In this document: positions 26,627 through 39,000 of the stretch, one piece after another
How positions within the stretch are numbered: the stretch's first letter is position 1
Layout of the letters: every line of letters begins with the position of its first letter
From: Rhododendron vialii
Lineage: Eukaryota; Streptophyta; Magnoliopsida; Ericales; Ericaceae
Direction of reading: 5' to 3'
Length of the DNA: 64,000 nt
Assembly (NCBI RefSeq): GCF_030253575.1
Contig: NC_080557.1
Span: 38,919,001 to 38,983,000 of the forward strand
Position numbers and translations under genes: made by a program
Notes under the pieces: generated by a model
The model's database searches: none
Seen by the model: the letters and a program-made list of their open reading frames with translations, nothing else
Told to the model about the DNA's origin: nothing

Positions 26627-27011
26627 ATTTCACACTTCACCACTCAAATTCCTCACAGCGCCACAGTACATTTCACACACAACCGAAACCCTAAAGATTT
26701 TAAATTTTCCAAATTTTGAACAAAAAAAAAGTGGGTTCACTTGTGTTGTTTGTTAAGGCTCATGAACAAGCTCAAGTTCGACTCACACCTAAGCAAACTC
26801 GGCTCATCAAATTTTCACTGAGTTCTAGTTCGGCTCGAGTTCGTTTGTTCTAACGTTCGGCTTAATTCGGCTCGTTTGCAGCCCTACACACTTCACGACT
26901 CAACTTCCTTACAGCGCCACAAAGTACAATTCACACACAACCGAAACCCTAAAGATTTATATTTTCCAAATTTTGAACCCAAAATAAAGTGGGTTCACTT
27001 GTTTTGTTCTT
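26627..27011. repeat. Duplicated leader/promoter segment split by an inserted repeat
   Basis: About 125 bp at 26627-26754 recurs at about 26886-27011; both contain CAGCGCCACA, CACACAACCGAAACCCTAAA and AAAGTGGGTTCACTTGT. The roughly 130 bp between them is the AACAAGCTC/GCTCGTTTG-type degenerate repeat seen at 4650-5330. It lies just upstream of the ATG at 26558 on the minus strand. Confidence 0.75.
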
Positions 27012-27500
27012 TTTGCAACGAAATTCCAATTCTTTATGTAAACAGAAAGTAGAAAATTAACAATTTCACTAAACGGAGCCTTTGAAACAGACGAATACGA
27101 GTATGAAACCCTACATGCTCTGTTTGCTAGCTCTGGAAATGAATTGAAGTAAATAAAAATGGCGAGAATATGAATTTACCCAAAAGGAGGTCGAAATTCG
27201 AGAGAATTATAGATCCAAACTCAAGGCGAACAGCATCTGATCAATCACGCGTCCAAGGCACAACTTCTTTGCTTTGGGTTTTGGCGGTGTGCGACTTTGA
27301 TGAACAGAACAGAACCCTAATCGGAACTCGGAAGGAGTCTCTCTGTGTTTAGGGCTTCGAAAGTGGTAGATGGTTGTGGAGTTGATTAGGACCAATTTTA
27401 GGAGGGAGAGTAATGGCGTAAATGGACGAAAGGTGGATATTAACAGAGCGAGGAGAGAGACAAAAGTTACATGGGAGAAAAGGGTTGCTCACGAAGAATT

Positions 27501-27543
<43 letters not shown>

Positions 27544-29427
27544 TTGGAACTCAAGGTAAAGAAAGGTAAATTTTAAATTTTCCTTTCATTCTTTGGGTAG
27601 ACGAGGAAGAGAGAATAAAATAAAAATTTTAAGTTTAGTAAATAATAATTTTTCCTTCCATTATCCTCTCATTTTCCTTCCCTTTTTCTAAGATAATGGA
27701 AAATGATGGTAGTAATTCACATTCCCTTTTTACTACTACAATTCACACATTTTTATTTTGTCCATATCCACTTGAATTTACCATATTGTTCTTTTAATAA
27801 AACACATCTAAGAGCAACATGGTAAATCCATGTGGTTAAAAAAAATTTCAAAAAAAAAGTGTGAATTGTAAAAAGGGATGTGAAAATCATTCCCTTTTTT
27901 CACTTAGTATAAAAAGAAGGATCCTTTTATTTCATGCGACGATTTCAATTTAAAATGACAGCGAATAATTATTATTCTCTTCCAAACAGGGCCGGCTAAA
28001 GGGGTAGGCCAGGGAAGCACGTGCTTCGGGCCCCCAAAAAATGATAAAAACGAGGGCCCCCAAAATTCTAGAATCCCTATATATATGTGTGTATATGGCC
28101 CAAATTTTTTATTCTGCATTGAGCATCCTTTACACAAAATAGGCCCAATTGAAATTTAGGAGCCACAAAATAGGCCCAAACGGTAGAATTACTTATTAGA
28201 AACACTGGGACGATCAAAAAAAAAAAACCGCCTGAGGAGTTGAGGACTATGGAGGCTTAATTAGTACGTTTGCAGCAAAAAGTACGAGAAGACTAATTTT
28301 CAAATGATGAATTTTAAGATATTGTAATAGTTGCATTTTTTTTTGGATAATATGCTTCTATTTCGTAATGGTAAATATTTTGTAATGGTTTTTTTATGAG
28401 ACTTTTTGTAGACCACTTTTGTATGAAAAATATAGGGAGGTCTTATTCAAGAGATTTGCTTCCGGCCTCCAAAACTTATGAGCCGATCCTGCTTCCAAAG
28501 CACTGTCACATGGTGCTTTAATGGTCTTTTCCACCACATGTGTGAATCACACACCTTTTCTTTTGGTTCGATGACAAATTATCCATGCCAGGACCAGAGG
28601 ATTCACAAGAGATTTTTCTCTTGCAGCCTGGCCTCAAAAAGTTGCCAAATTTCAAATTTAAGTGTGACTCGCATACTTCTCATTTGGTGGTGTCACCCGA
28701 ACTAATATGTGATGGAGAAAAAAGATATTGTGCGGTGCTCCGGCAAGTAATAATCACTTGGTGTTAGTGTTGCTAAGCTTTGTTTAGCAGATTTTTCTTT
28801 TTCTTGAAAAAGGGAAGTTATTTTCTACTTTGACATCTTGAAAGTTCAAAAAATAGCTAAACAAGAGGTTAATTATTGCGGATCAAAAAAAAAGAGGTTA
28901 ATTATTGAGTGCCCCCTTCTCCTACCCAATCCCAATGTGTGATGAAGAAGGGACTTGAACACCACGTGGTAATGACCGAGAGCTTGAATAATTTTTCAAA
29001 TAAGAGGTGGAGAAAGACTGGCTTTCTCTCTCTTGGCACTGTTTCCAATAAGTTATCTCAAAGTTAAACTCAAAAACTGATTGGGTGAAATACAGTTTCT
29101 TTTGTACGTACAGTTTGTACAGCTAAAATCATTACTACTATACTTGCCTACTTGGTAGTACTTTAATGTTTGTATTGCCCAATTTCATCAGTCTTAGACT
29201 CTAATCCAATACAACTATTTTGCAGCTTGGCCGCCAACTCAACTTCCATCCAATAGGTTGACCAAATTTGCCACATTGGCACGCACGCGCACACACACAT
29301 AAGAATGACTAGTTTGTACACCCACAAATCTGACTTGAATCCCTTCAGTAAAAATCCTAAGAATGATATATCAACACCTTCTTATTCACCCTCAATATGT
29401 ACAATGTTCTGAGAAACAAGCCCCCCT
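27012..29427. other. Intergenic between the small protein gene and NAC
   Basis: No gene is supported. It contains a CT tract at 27503-27534 (GA on the minus strand, probably upstream of the small protein gene). AT-rich and transposon-like sequence follows. No protein similarity is recognised. Confidence 0.5.
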
Positions 29428-29714
29428 ACTATTCACATTGGCTGCTTCTCATAATAAGTAAGCATATTTAAACTTCTTGACTCGCGACGGTACCCCCAAC
29501 AAAGACACAAACAGACCAACAAGGTTAGTATGGAGGCGAAGACTGCAGACAGATGACGACCATACTATTCACATTGGCTTCTTCTCATAATAAGCAAGCA
29601 TATTTGAACTTCTTGACTCACGACGGTACCCCTCGCGACGGTACCCCCAATAAAGACACAGACAGACCAACAAGGTTAGTATGGCGGCGAAGACTGCAGA
29701 CAGACGACGACAAT
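29428..29714. repeat. Tandem duplication at the 3' end of the NAC gene
   Basis: Copy A (29428-29563, 136 bp) and copy B (29564-about 29714, 151 bp) are adjacent and similar along their length. Copy B has an extra 15 bp, itself a repeat of CTCGCGACGGTACCC. Copy B holds the last codons, including most of the membrane anchor and the stop; copy A lies downstream in the presumed 3' UTR. Confidence 0.9.
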
Positions 29715-32700
29715 CGACTCTTCGGTTTAAAACTAAGCCCAACAAACAGCTTGGCGGTTGCTCTGAGTTTGGACGGAGAAACTCCTCAACAGAGTAGCCA
29801 TTGCTTGCTTCAACCTCCGGCTCAACATGGTAGTTTTCTTGTTTTTGCTGCCCCAATCTGATTCTTCGGTTTGCTTTGCCTTCGAGAGGAAGGACATGTA
29901 ATGGGTTTGATTGTGTTGGCTGCTGAAGCCACTTCTCGTTCTGGGTTTTCTCTGCACCTATTGGTAAGATATCAGGAGTTGGAGGCCGTATAGGTTTTCC
30001 AAGGTCGATAATATCATCTTTCAGTATCTCAGCAAAACAATCGTCGTCATCCAAGCCCTGCTATTTAAAGAACAAAATAACTCAAGAGCCATTACTATTT
30101 ATGGTATCAAAGCAAAAGTTGAGGCAAATGGTGCCCTTAGTAAAAGCTATGTGCATTTCAAAATTGCACATAGCTGGCGAAATGAAAGCTGGTAGATTGT
30201 TGAAATTCAGGTGGGGTGTATGTGTCAAAATGGCGGGCTCGTCTAATTTTCGTTTTAAGGATTCATAGACAACCCAATATTGTCATGTTGTTGGGCATAT
30301 GCTGTCTATTTTCTTGAATAAGTGGTGTTTACAAGGTGTCTTAGGGCATTTTGTGCAGAAGTGTCCAGCTAGATATATTGGAATCCCGGACCCTTTATCC
30401 AGTGTATCCAAGAATCGGGTATCCAACATGGGTACTTTGCACATTTAACATAGCATGGAATCCGGTGAACAGGTTATGATAGGTTACAAAGAAGCTATTA
30501 CTCTAAAAGTTGGATTCCCCAACGTCTAAGACTCTAAGTTACGTCTAAAAGAACAAAACAAGAAGAAAAAGTAACCAACCTGGTGGCTGGAGGAACCAAG
30601 GTGAGAGAACTCATTTGCTAGTTCCCAATCAGATTCAGAACCCGGATCATTTTGTTGCTCAACTGAATGAGAATCATAACTGCCGCTGCACTCTTTTGAA
30701 CAACTTTCAACTGCCTTGGCTTTTTCCAATAAGTCTAATTGTTCAACGCCAACTTCAGACAGTGTAACATCACTACTGTTCTCAGTTGATAACTGCCTTT
30801 GATTTGAAGAATCTTGCCTTGGACTCTCATTCAATCGGAAATCGGGGTTCTTTCGAATTCGACAAACAACCATAGAATCCTACCAATACACAAGGCCAGA
30901 CTTCGTAAAATAACTTAAACATCCGTCATTCAATTTTCGTAAGCAAGTGCAGCCATGTTAAGAAAGAACATACGATGATGTCGACGAAAACTTTGATAGC
31001 TAAAAAATGGTCACTGCCATAATGTTAAGAAAGAGAGAACTAAAATGACTAAACATGATGCCCAACGGACAGCAGTGGCCAATCACGTTGGTAGCAAACT
31101 ATCAGCTTAAGGATATTAACGGCATCAAGACAAGCTTCCAGAAGACTTGCACTTCATAAAATAATTCAAGTCAGCTAAGAATCAGTATATCCAGAAGTAA
31201 AACATAATCACCTGAGAATTTCCACTCATACAATACTCATGCATGATCCATTCTGTCCGCTCCCCTTTTGGTGCTCGACCTGTATGGAACACCAAAGTTC
31301 TTTTTGTGCCGATCGCATTAGAACCTGACTTCACATTGCGTTCTTTCCCAGTAGCTTTCCAGTACCCAGATTCCGTTGCCCTCTTGTTTTGTGAGCCATG
31401 GGGGTACTTTCTCCCACGAGAAGAAAAGAAGAACCACTCATTCTCTGAGTGAAAAACAGATTTGGCTGGCAAACCATAAACATCGAAATCAATCTTACAA
31501 CACCAGTTTATTAAAATGAAGCATGTGAATCAGAAGTCGAGATTGATATAATGATATGTGCTACAAAAGTTCACAAACAAGTAAATGTATCATTATGTAT
31601 GTGCTTGCCTTAATGAACCTTCTGCCCAAAAAACAATACGATAGAAGTGTCAACATATACTTGCACAAAAATTGTTGTCAACTGGTTATCATAATATGAA
31701 GATTTGTTGCTTTGGGACACCACTTAACAATTATTGTCCAACTAGCTGGCTAGCTAAGGGGCTCGGGCACTGAGACACCAATCCTAAAAGATAGACATTC
31801 ATAACTCAATGCCTAGATTGTTAAGAAACACGATCTTTGTTCGAGACTGACAAAAAGATTGTACACTCTGAAATACCTATGTATAGATGCACAGGGCATT
31901 TATTTGACCAATTATATATCGTAGTATGCAAATTTGTTGCTGTTAGGACTCCTCTCTATGGAAAACAAAAAGATTTTACTGACCTAAAATCCTAGTACTC
32001 CCTATTTTCATTCAAGAGGTCATGTAATAGATTACAACACCATGAAAAACACACAGCCCGCTCCAACCTTTGAGTTGGGTGTTCAAGTGAACATCCTAAA
32101 ATAATACTCCCTCCGTCCCGGTTGTTTGTCCTCTTTTTGACTTTTTGAGAGCGTTTGACCTCTTAAAGAATTGGCTATAATTTTCAATTCGTAATGTTTT
32201 TAATATGCAATATAGATCTTGTTTGATAGATCTCAATTAGTTTTATTATAGAAAATCTTCAAAATCATAAAAAATATTATAAAATGTAAGATATAAGTAT
32301 ATTTTTGAAAGGCACGTATTTCGACAATTGGACAAACAAATTGGGACGAAGGGAGTAATTTTTTTTGAATTTTACTAGTAATATTATTTTAGGATGTATT
32401 TGAACACTCAATCCTATATGTGAACAAACATCAATTCAAATAATTTAGAGTTGGACACCTAATACATTAGACCAAACAAGGTACATATTCCGAATGACAT
32501 AAATTTTTTTTAAAAAAAGAGAGAGAAAGAAAAGAATGATCTATTGATATCGCTATCATGCTCTCTCGTTTCTTTCTGAATTATAAACGACAATTGACTC
32601 TACATGTTCAAAAAGAAAAGAATATGTCTACAACCCACAATCTTCTCCAAAACAAATGGTAGTAGATCTACGCGCTAGTTTCAAAATGTAAAATTTCATC

Positions 32701-34427
32701 AAGAACAATTGCAAAACCTTAAGTATTTTTATGTTTTTTCATCGCACAATGTGTACTTATTTATGAAATTTCGTATACGTACTGCAAGTCAATAGATTTA
32801 CGACAAGGAAAATGCTTAAGACAGTCGATTGGGTTGTTGTTAATATTTAAAAAGTGTACTGAAATAAATGAAAAGTGTATAAAGGGTTTGTGAAAGCAGA
32901 AATGTTACACACACAGCAAAAGTGCACAGATTTTGTGCACAGATTTTTTGTGGGGCCCACTACGGGTCCCACACAAATAATCCAAGCCGTTCATTAAATG
33001 TAAAACATTTTTTCAAGGGCCTTCGCAAAAAATCAGCTTAATCCAACACCTATAAATGCTCGATTCAATCATCTAACTTTTCATTATCCTGAAATTCGAA
33101 TGAAAAGTTAAATGATTGAATCAAGCACCTATGAGTATCGGATTGAGCTGATTTTTCACGGGGGCCCTTGAAAAAATGTTTTACATTTAATGAACGGCTC
33201 GGATTATTTGTGTGGGACCCGTAGTGGGCCCCCAAAAAAATCTGTTCACTTTTGCTGTGTGTGTAGCATTGCTGTTGTGAAAGTGTATTGTAAAGTATAA
33301 ACTGTCCACCGGAGTGGGGTTTTTTTTTTTTTGGGTCTTTTTATTTGCTTATTGACAGCCGAGAAGGACACGTCCCTTTCGGTTATGGGGTCAAGCCGAA
33401 AAACACCAGCTTTATAATATATATATATATATACACACACTATTATTTTTTTTTTGATAATAAAGGTGTTTCGGCCAACTTACACGCACTTCGGACTAAT
33501 TCTTATAACCCTTCTCATAGCTGTTTCATATGGTTACGCGTGGGATGAGGTGGCTCTCAGAATTGGTGGTAAAGAAAATCGAAACTGAAATGTTAGGATG
33601 ATGAAGTAAACACTAAGTGTCACCCCATTGACCCCAAGACCACTTGGCCAACATTGATTATGCTTTCGGATAAACTGGCCGTAAAAAAATACTCCATCCG
33701 TCCCAATTTACTTGTCATTTTTTGAAATTCGTGTCACTTTTCAATTAATTATATCTTCTAATTTATAATGTTTTAAGTGATTTCGAAAACATTGAATTAC
33801 TCCCTCCGTTTCAAATTCTTTGTTCGGTCTGCAAAACGGAATGTTAAAATAATATAATTTTTGCAAGAAAAAATTAAAAGTTTTTCGACAACTTACTAGA
33901 TAACTTAGTAGATATCAATGACTATTTTTAATTTGTGAAAAAAGTTTGAATTTTTTCTTCAAAAAATTGAATTATTTTTAACACTCCATTTTGCGGACCA
34001 TTTTGCAGACCGGACAAAGAATTTGAAACTGAGAGAGTATAAAACAAATCGAGATCTATCAAACAAGATGCATATTATATATAAAATTCATTATTATTTA
34101 AAGATATAACTAGTTTGTTTTTTAATTCAGTTAAAATAGAACTGTAACAAATAAATTGGGACAAGGAAATAATAAAATTCAATGTCAACGGCATAACGAA
34201 GCATTTTGGAAAGAGAAACCTCAACAAAAGAATACGACTAAAGTGGATGTCTAACCTGGTAGGTCCCAAGGCTCGTATTTACAGATCTCGACCTCGGGAA
34301 TAACCTCGACGCACTTGTCAGAGCCTTCGATCTTCTTCTTCAGGTAATACGATATCAATTCCTCGTCCGTCGGCGAGAATCGAAACCCCGGGAACATCGA
34401 CGGCGCCGCGATCGTCGATATATCCAT
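29569..34427 (-). CDS. Membrane-tethered NAC transcription factor (NTL8/ANAC060/ANAC089-like)
   Basis: Four exons, 34427-34256, 31465-31212, 30879-30580 and 30057-29569, encode 404 residues with all frames kept. The NAC domain occupies about residues 12-160: [79 protein letters not shown] and WIMHEY. The acidic middle region includes a conserved [11 protein letters not shown] hydrophobic segment near the C-terminus ([21 protein letters not shown]) marks a tail-anchored NTL protein, held at the ER or plasma membrane until released. In Arabidopsis this clade acts in germination, salt or sugar signalling; the role here is inference. The first in-frame ATG with a good context is at 34427. Intron 1 (2.8 kb) is swollen by MITEs. 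The last exon contains a 15 bp internal duplication after the anchor. Confidence 0.94.
32107..32355. mobile_element. Stowaway MITE in NAC intron 1
   Basis: A 249 bp element bounded by CTCCCTCCGTCCC and GGGACGAAGGGAG, with TA on both sides (32105-32106, 32356-32357). These are the canonical Stowaway terminus and target. Confidence 0.88.
32907..33264. mobile_element. Foldback MITE in NAC intron 1 (family F)
   Basis: A 358 bp near-palindrome from ACACACACAGCAAAAG to CTTTTGCTGTGTGTGT. Each arm has GGGGCCCACTACGGGTCCCA-like and GTAAAACATTTTTTCAAGGG blocks. Two more copies of the family lie at about 52842-53178 and 53233-53595. Confidence 0.8.
33446..33515 (-). mobile_element. SINE 3' tail fragment
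   Basis: T-run followed by GATAATAAAGGTGTTTCGG and a CTTACACGCACTTCG block, the reverse complement of the tail of the SINE at 214-582. Only the 3' end is present. Confidence 0.45.
33692..34169. mobile_element. Outer Stowaway MITE, interrupted
   Basis: Ends CTCCATCCGTCCCAATTTAC and AAATTGGGACAAGGAAA with TA on each side (33690-33691, 34170-34171). Removing the inner element leaves about 240 bp, the size of its relatives. Confidence 0.75.
33800..34037. mobile_element. Inner Stowaway MITE nested in another
   Basis: A 238 bp element, CTCCCTCCGTTTCAAATTC to GAATTTGAAACTGAGAGAG, flanked by TA (33798-33799, 34038-34039). It sits inside the Stowaway at 33692-34169. Confidence 0.8.
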
Positions 34428-34477
34428 CGCCCTCGGCCTCTCACCCAACTCTCTCCGCAATAATTAATCACGCACCC

Positions 34478-34513
34478 TCCCTCCCTCCCTCTCTCCCTCT
34501 CTCTCTCTCTCTG
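34478..34513. repeat. CT-rich tract in the NAC leader
   Basis: A CCCT/CT run 50-85 bases upstream of the NAC start codon; on the coding strand it is GA-rich. GA-rich leaders are common in plants and can bind BASIC PENTACYSTEINE proteins; function here is inference. Confidence 0.8.
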
Positions 34514-34795
34514 TCTATACATACTTGTACAGATATACATACAGATTTCTCTCACTTGAAGAATGGAATTACGTGAAGATTCCTGAAGTGTATAAGAGGT
34601 CGGTGCTTTGTTTTGTTCTCTCTCTTACTTTCCGTGGGGAAAAAATGACCCGCGGTGCGCGCGGATTTCGAAATGGGGGAAGGTATTCTCTGCGGTCACA
34701 AATCACGACTTTCACAGTGCAATCCAAGAGTTCCGGTCCCACCACATTCATCGTAAAAGAATAAATGACCTGTCTTGTAAAATAATAAGATATAA

Positions 34796-35034
34796 GGCTC
34801 CGTTTCGAAACGATAAATAAGTATTTATTTTTTAAGAATGTAATTTCAAGCCTAAAAATTATATGTTTATGCAAATAATTTTTCTATCAATATGGATCTT
34901 ATTTGATAGATCTCACTGATATCTTTAATACAATACAAAAAAATTGAAAATTATTTTTCATTTGAATTATTTTTGAGTTTAAAAATATGAAATAAATATT
35001 TGTTTTTTAAGAAGGTATTCTGGAACGGAACCTT
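34796..35034. mobile_element. MITE related to the element at 1164-1412
   Basis: Ends GGCTCCGTTTCGAAACG and GGAACGGAACC. The interior shares TTTTTAAGAATGTAATTT-like sequence with 1164-1412. The flanking trinucleotides (TAA, TTA) do not match exactly. Confidence 0.55.
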
Positions 35035-35802
35035 AAAAAATACTCCTACTAACAGGAATCTTAGCGAAACAAAGCCTAAGAATTGCAAACATACTTCTGT
35101 CTCTAATTTCCCCCCATTTTTGGGGCACGTGTCCTTTTTCAATTATACTTATTTTTTAATTGGTAGTAATAGTTTTTATTATCTTAGAAAATAAATTCTA
35201 TCTAATAAGGTCCATGTTGTATTAAAAAAACATTATACATTTGAAAAGATAAGTAATTATTTGAGATCGGAAATGTGATTAGATCGTTTAGATTGTAGAG
35301 CTCGACGAAGGGATCATCTTTGTGAAGAAAAACAAGCTATACATGTCGATAATGCCAATGCAAATGACCTTTGTGCCGATTTTGTTTTGTCTGCTCTGCA
35401 GCATGTGTTTTTCCCTTGATGAAGGAAAGAAATTAGGTGCCCGAGAGGCATTTTGGTGGATAAAAAAGAAAAGAAAAGAAATTAGGTTTCTTCTTTAGAT
35501 GTGTTAATATTTTCCAGCATTTTACACACGGAATTTTCCTTATAAACCAAACCGAGCCTTAAGTCCCAATCAATTGGGATTGGTCATATGAATTTGTTTT
35601 TTCTATTTAGCTCTATCGAGGATTTCGTGTTTCATAATATCAAGTGAACCTAGATCCTTACGCACTACTGCTTCTAAGGTTAATTTTCGCTCGACCTCTC
35701 CACTTAGTGTTATCACCTACCGTAAGCATATAACTCCTCCTAATTACTGCATCAACGGGTCTACGATAGACATGACCAAACTACCTAAGTTTATGTTCTC
35801 TC

Positions 35803-36044
35803 TAAAGGGGAATTGAATCGGTAGAAAAATCCTTGCTCACAATACAACTTATATAGAAAATTATGTATACAAGGAAGATACGATGTTTACAAATCAATAC
35901 AAGAAAGGAAGGAGTAAAATCAGGAGAGAAATAAGCAATGTGCTAGTATCCTGCAGTTTACCAATTTGCACTTGATTAGTGGTTGAATTTCAGCCTGGTG
36001 TTAAGTTATTTCCTTTCTTTTCTGAACATGTATCTTCTTCATTA
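35803..36044 (-). repeat. 3' LTR of the copia element
   Basis: 242 bp, the uninterrupted LTR copy. It lies on the left because the element is on the minus strand. A purine-rich stretch on the minus strand just right of it (GTGAGGGAGCC) is the likely polypurine tract. Confidence 0.9.
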
Positions 36045-36073
36045 GGCTCCCTCACGCTTGGTGGGGGAAGAGG

Positions 36074-39000
36074 CTACAAACCAAGTTTGACCCGCAAATC
36101 ATGAAACGAAGCTCGGGGCAGGGGCTTGGTGAAAATGTCAGCCAACTGATTCTTGGAAGATACATATTGAGTACCAAGTGAACCGAGGGCAACTTTCTAA
36201 CGAACAAAGTGATAATCCAGTTCGATATGCTTTGTTCGTGCATGGAAAACGGGATTAATGGTCATGTGTTAGGCGCTGATGTTGTCGCAAAATAAAGTTG
36301 CAGGTTGAGATACAGATACTCCGAGATCTCGTAAGATAAAAGAAATCCAAGTTAACTCAGCTGCAGTGCAAGCCATAGCCCGATATTCGGCCTTTGCACT
36401 AGATCGAGCAACCGTTGCTTGCTTTTTAGCACTCTAGGATAAGCAATTATCCCCCAAAAATGTGCAAAAACCAGTTGTAGGGCGTCGTGTTGATGGACAC
36501 CCTGCCCAATCCGAGTCAGAAAAGGCATACAATTCAAGGGGACTATTTTTGAGGATTTTAAGGCCATATCCAATCATCCCTTTAACATATCTAAGAACTC
36601 TCTTCATGGCTTGAAAGTGAGCAATGGATGGCTGTTTCATATGTTGACATATCATATTAACAGAGAATGAAAGGTCCGGTCTAGTCATCGTGAGGTATTG
36701 AAGAGCTCCAGCTAGACTTCGAAAATGTGTTGGATCATGAAAAGGATTAGTGAGGCCATGTTGTGATGAAACCTTTGAAACCATGGGTGTAAAGATTGGT
36801 TTACAAGAAGCCATATTGGCGCGCTCTAGTAGATCACGAGCATACTTACTTTGATGTGTGGTGGACTTCAATCCCAAGAAAATAATGAAGAGGTCCAAGG
36901 TCTTTCATTGCGAATTTGCGACTCAAAATCTCAATAAGAGACTCAATTTGAGAAGTTGAGTCACCTGTAACAATGATATCATCAACATAAAGCAAAAGTA
37001 TTAGTACCCCAAAATTGGATTTGCTCACAAACAACGATGGGTCTGCCATGCTGCAACAAAAACCAAGGCTTAACAAAAAGGAGCTAAATTTATCAAATCA
37101 AGCACGTGATGCTTGCTTTAGACCATACAAGGAACGTTTCAAGAGACAAACATGGGACGGTTTGGAGAGGTTGACGAACCCTGGTGGTTGTTCCATGTAC
37201 ACAGGAATCGGAAGGTCGCCATGTAAAAAGGCATTCTTCATGTCTAATTGCCGAATGTGCCAGCCTTTCACGGTTGCAACAGTAAGCACAGTTCGAATAC
37301 TTCCAGGTTTCACCACTGGACTGAAAGTTTCCAAAAAATCAAGCACAGTTCGAATACTTCCTGGTTTCACCACTGGACTGAAAGTTTCCAAAAAATCAAT
37401 CCCTTCTTTTTGATTGTATCCTTTAGCAACAAGGCGCGCCTTTAATCTTTCCAAACTTCCATCAGACTTTAGCTTAGTCTTGAATACCCAACGAGAACCA
37501 ATCACATTCATATCAAATGTTAGTGGAACTAAATCCCAGGTATCATTTTCAGCAAGGGCATCTAATTCTTCCTTCATGGTTGCATACCAACCAGAATGAT
37601 TTAGAGCTGACCGAATATTTTTTGGTTCTAAGGGAACATCAGACTTGATGTGGGTAAGAAGAGCATACTTGGGGTTTGGTTTAAAGATTTGGTTTTTGGC
37701 TTTTGTTATCATTTGGTGTGGATTGGTTGAAGGGGTTGGTAAAGGGTTTATGACTGGTGTTGGGTCAATACTGAAATTTGAGGTTTGAGGTGATGAGTGG
37801 TTGGTGTCTTCAGATATGTTGGGCACAATGCTATCTGGTTCAATCTCATACTCAAATTGATCATGACATGGAGGAGGAGATGTAAATATATTTGGATTTT
37901 GTTCAGCTTCTAGAGCAGGTGGGTCTAGGATGGGTTCAGATTGCAAAGCTAAAGGATTGGGATTAATTAAATTAGAATCAAGATTTCTTGGATCAGGGAA
38001 CATCATTTGGGTTCTTGTGAACGGTTCATGACCACAAGAAACGGCAAAATCATTTTGTGTAGCTTGTACCCAATCAGTAAATGTGGCAAGATCACCTTCA
38101 TCTGCGGCTGCAACAAACAAATCAGCAGGTTTCTTGAAGGGAAACAAAATCTCATGAAAAACCACATGTCGAGATATAAAAATCCGACCCGTTGGAGTAT
38201 ATAAGCACCTGTATCCTTTGTGTTTTTCGCTGTAACCAAGGAAAACACAAGGCAGGGATTTGGGTTCAAACTTGTTCTTTGCATTCTAGGAGACAAGGAA
38301 AACATCTACTGCCAAATACTCGCAAGCTGGAGTAATCTGGTTCTTTACTAAACAAAAGTGAGAAAAGTGATTTCATCTTTAATTTTTCTGATGGTGTTCG
38401 ATTAATGAGAAATACCGAAGTCATGAAAGCATCAACCCAATACTTCATCGGGACATTGGCATGAAAAAGCAATGCTAAACCATGCTCCACCACATGTCGA
38501 TGTTTTCGCTCAACTACACCATTCTGTTCTGGAGTCTTTGGACATGACATCTGGTGCAGTATGCCATTTTCTGATAAATGCATGAGAAACTTGGACTTTT
38601 GAAACTCTCCTTCGCCGTCTGATTGAAAATTTTTGATTTTTTTCTCAAATGGACGTTCTACCATTTTTTGAAACAAGAGAAAGTATTGGAAAAAATCTGA
38701 TTTTCTCCTTAACGGATACAGCCATGCATACCGAGAAAAGTCATCAACAAAGAGAACAAAGTAACGAAAATGTTGAACAGATCGGACTGGGGCAGGTCCC
38801 CACAAGTCACAGTGCACTTTAACAAGAGGCTCCATTGAAAAACTTTGAGAGAGAGAAAATGACATCTTATGACTTTTACTTAGTTCACAACTAGAACAAA
38901 TATGAGGTTTTGCATTCCATGCATTAACCTTGATCATATTTTTGTTATTTAGATAACTAACGACTTTAGCTTGCGGATGCCCAAGTCGTTGATGCCACAC

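Noticed and set aside
34428..34460. N-terminal extension of the NAC protein
   Set aside because: It would need a TTG start; the ATG at 34427 has a good context and suits the family length.
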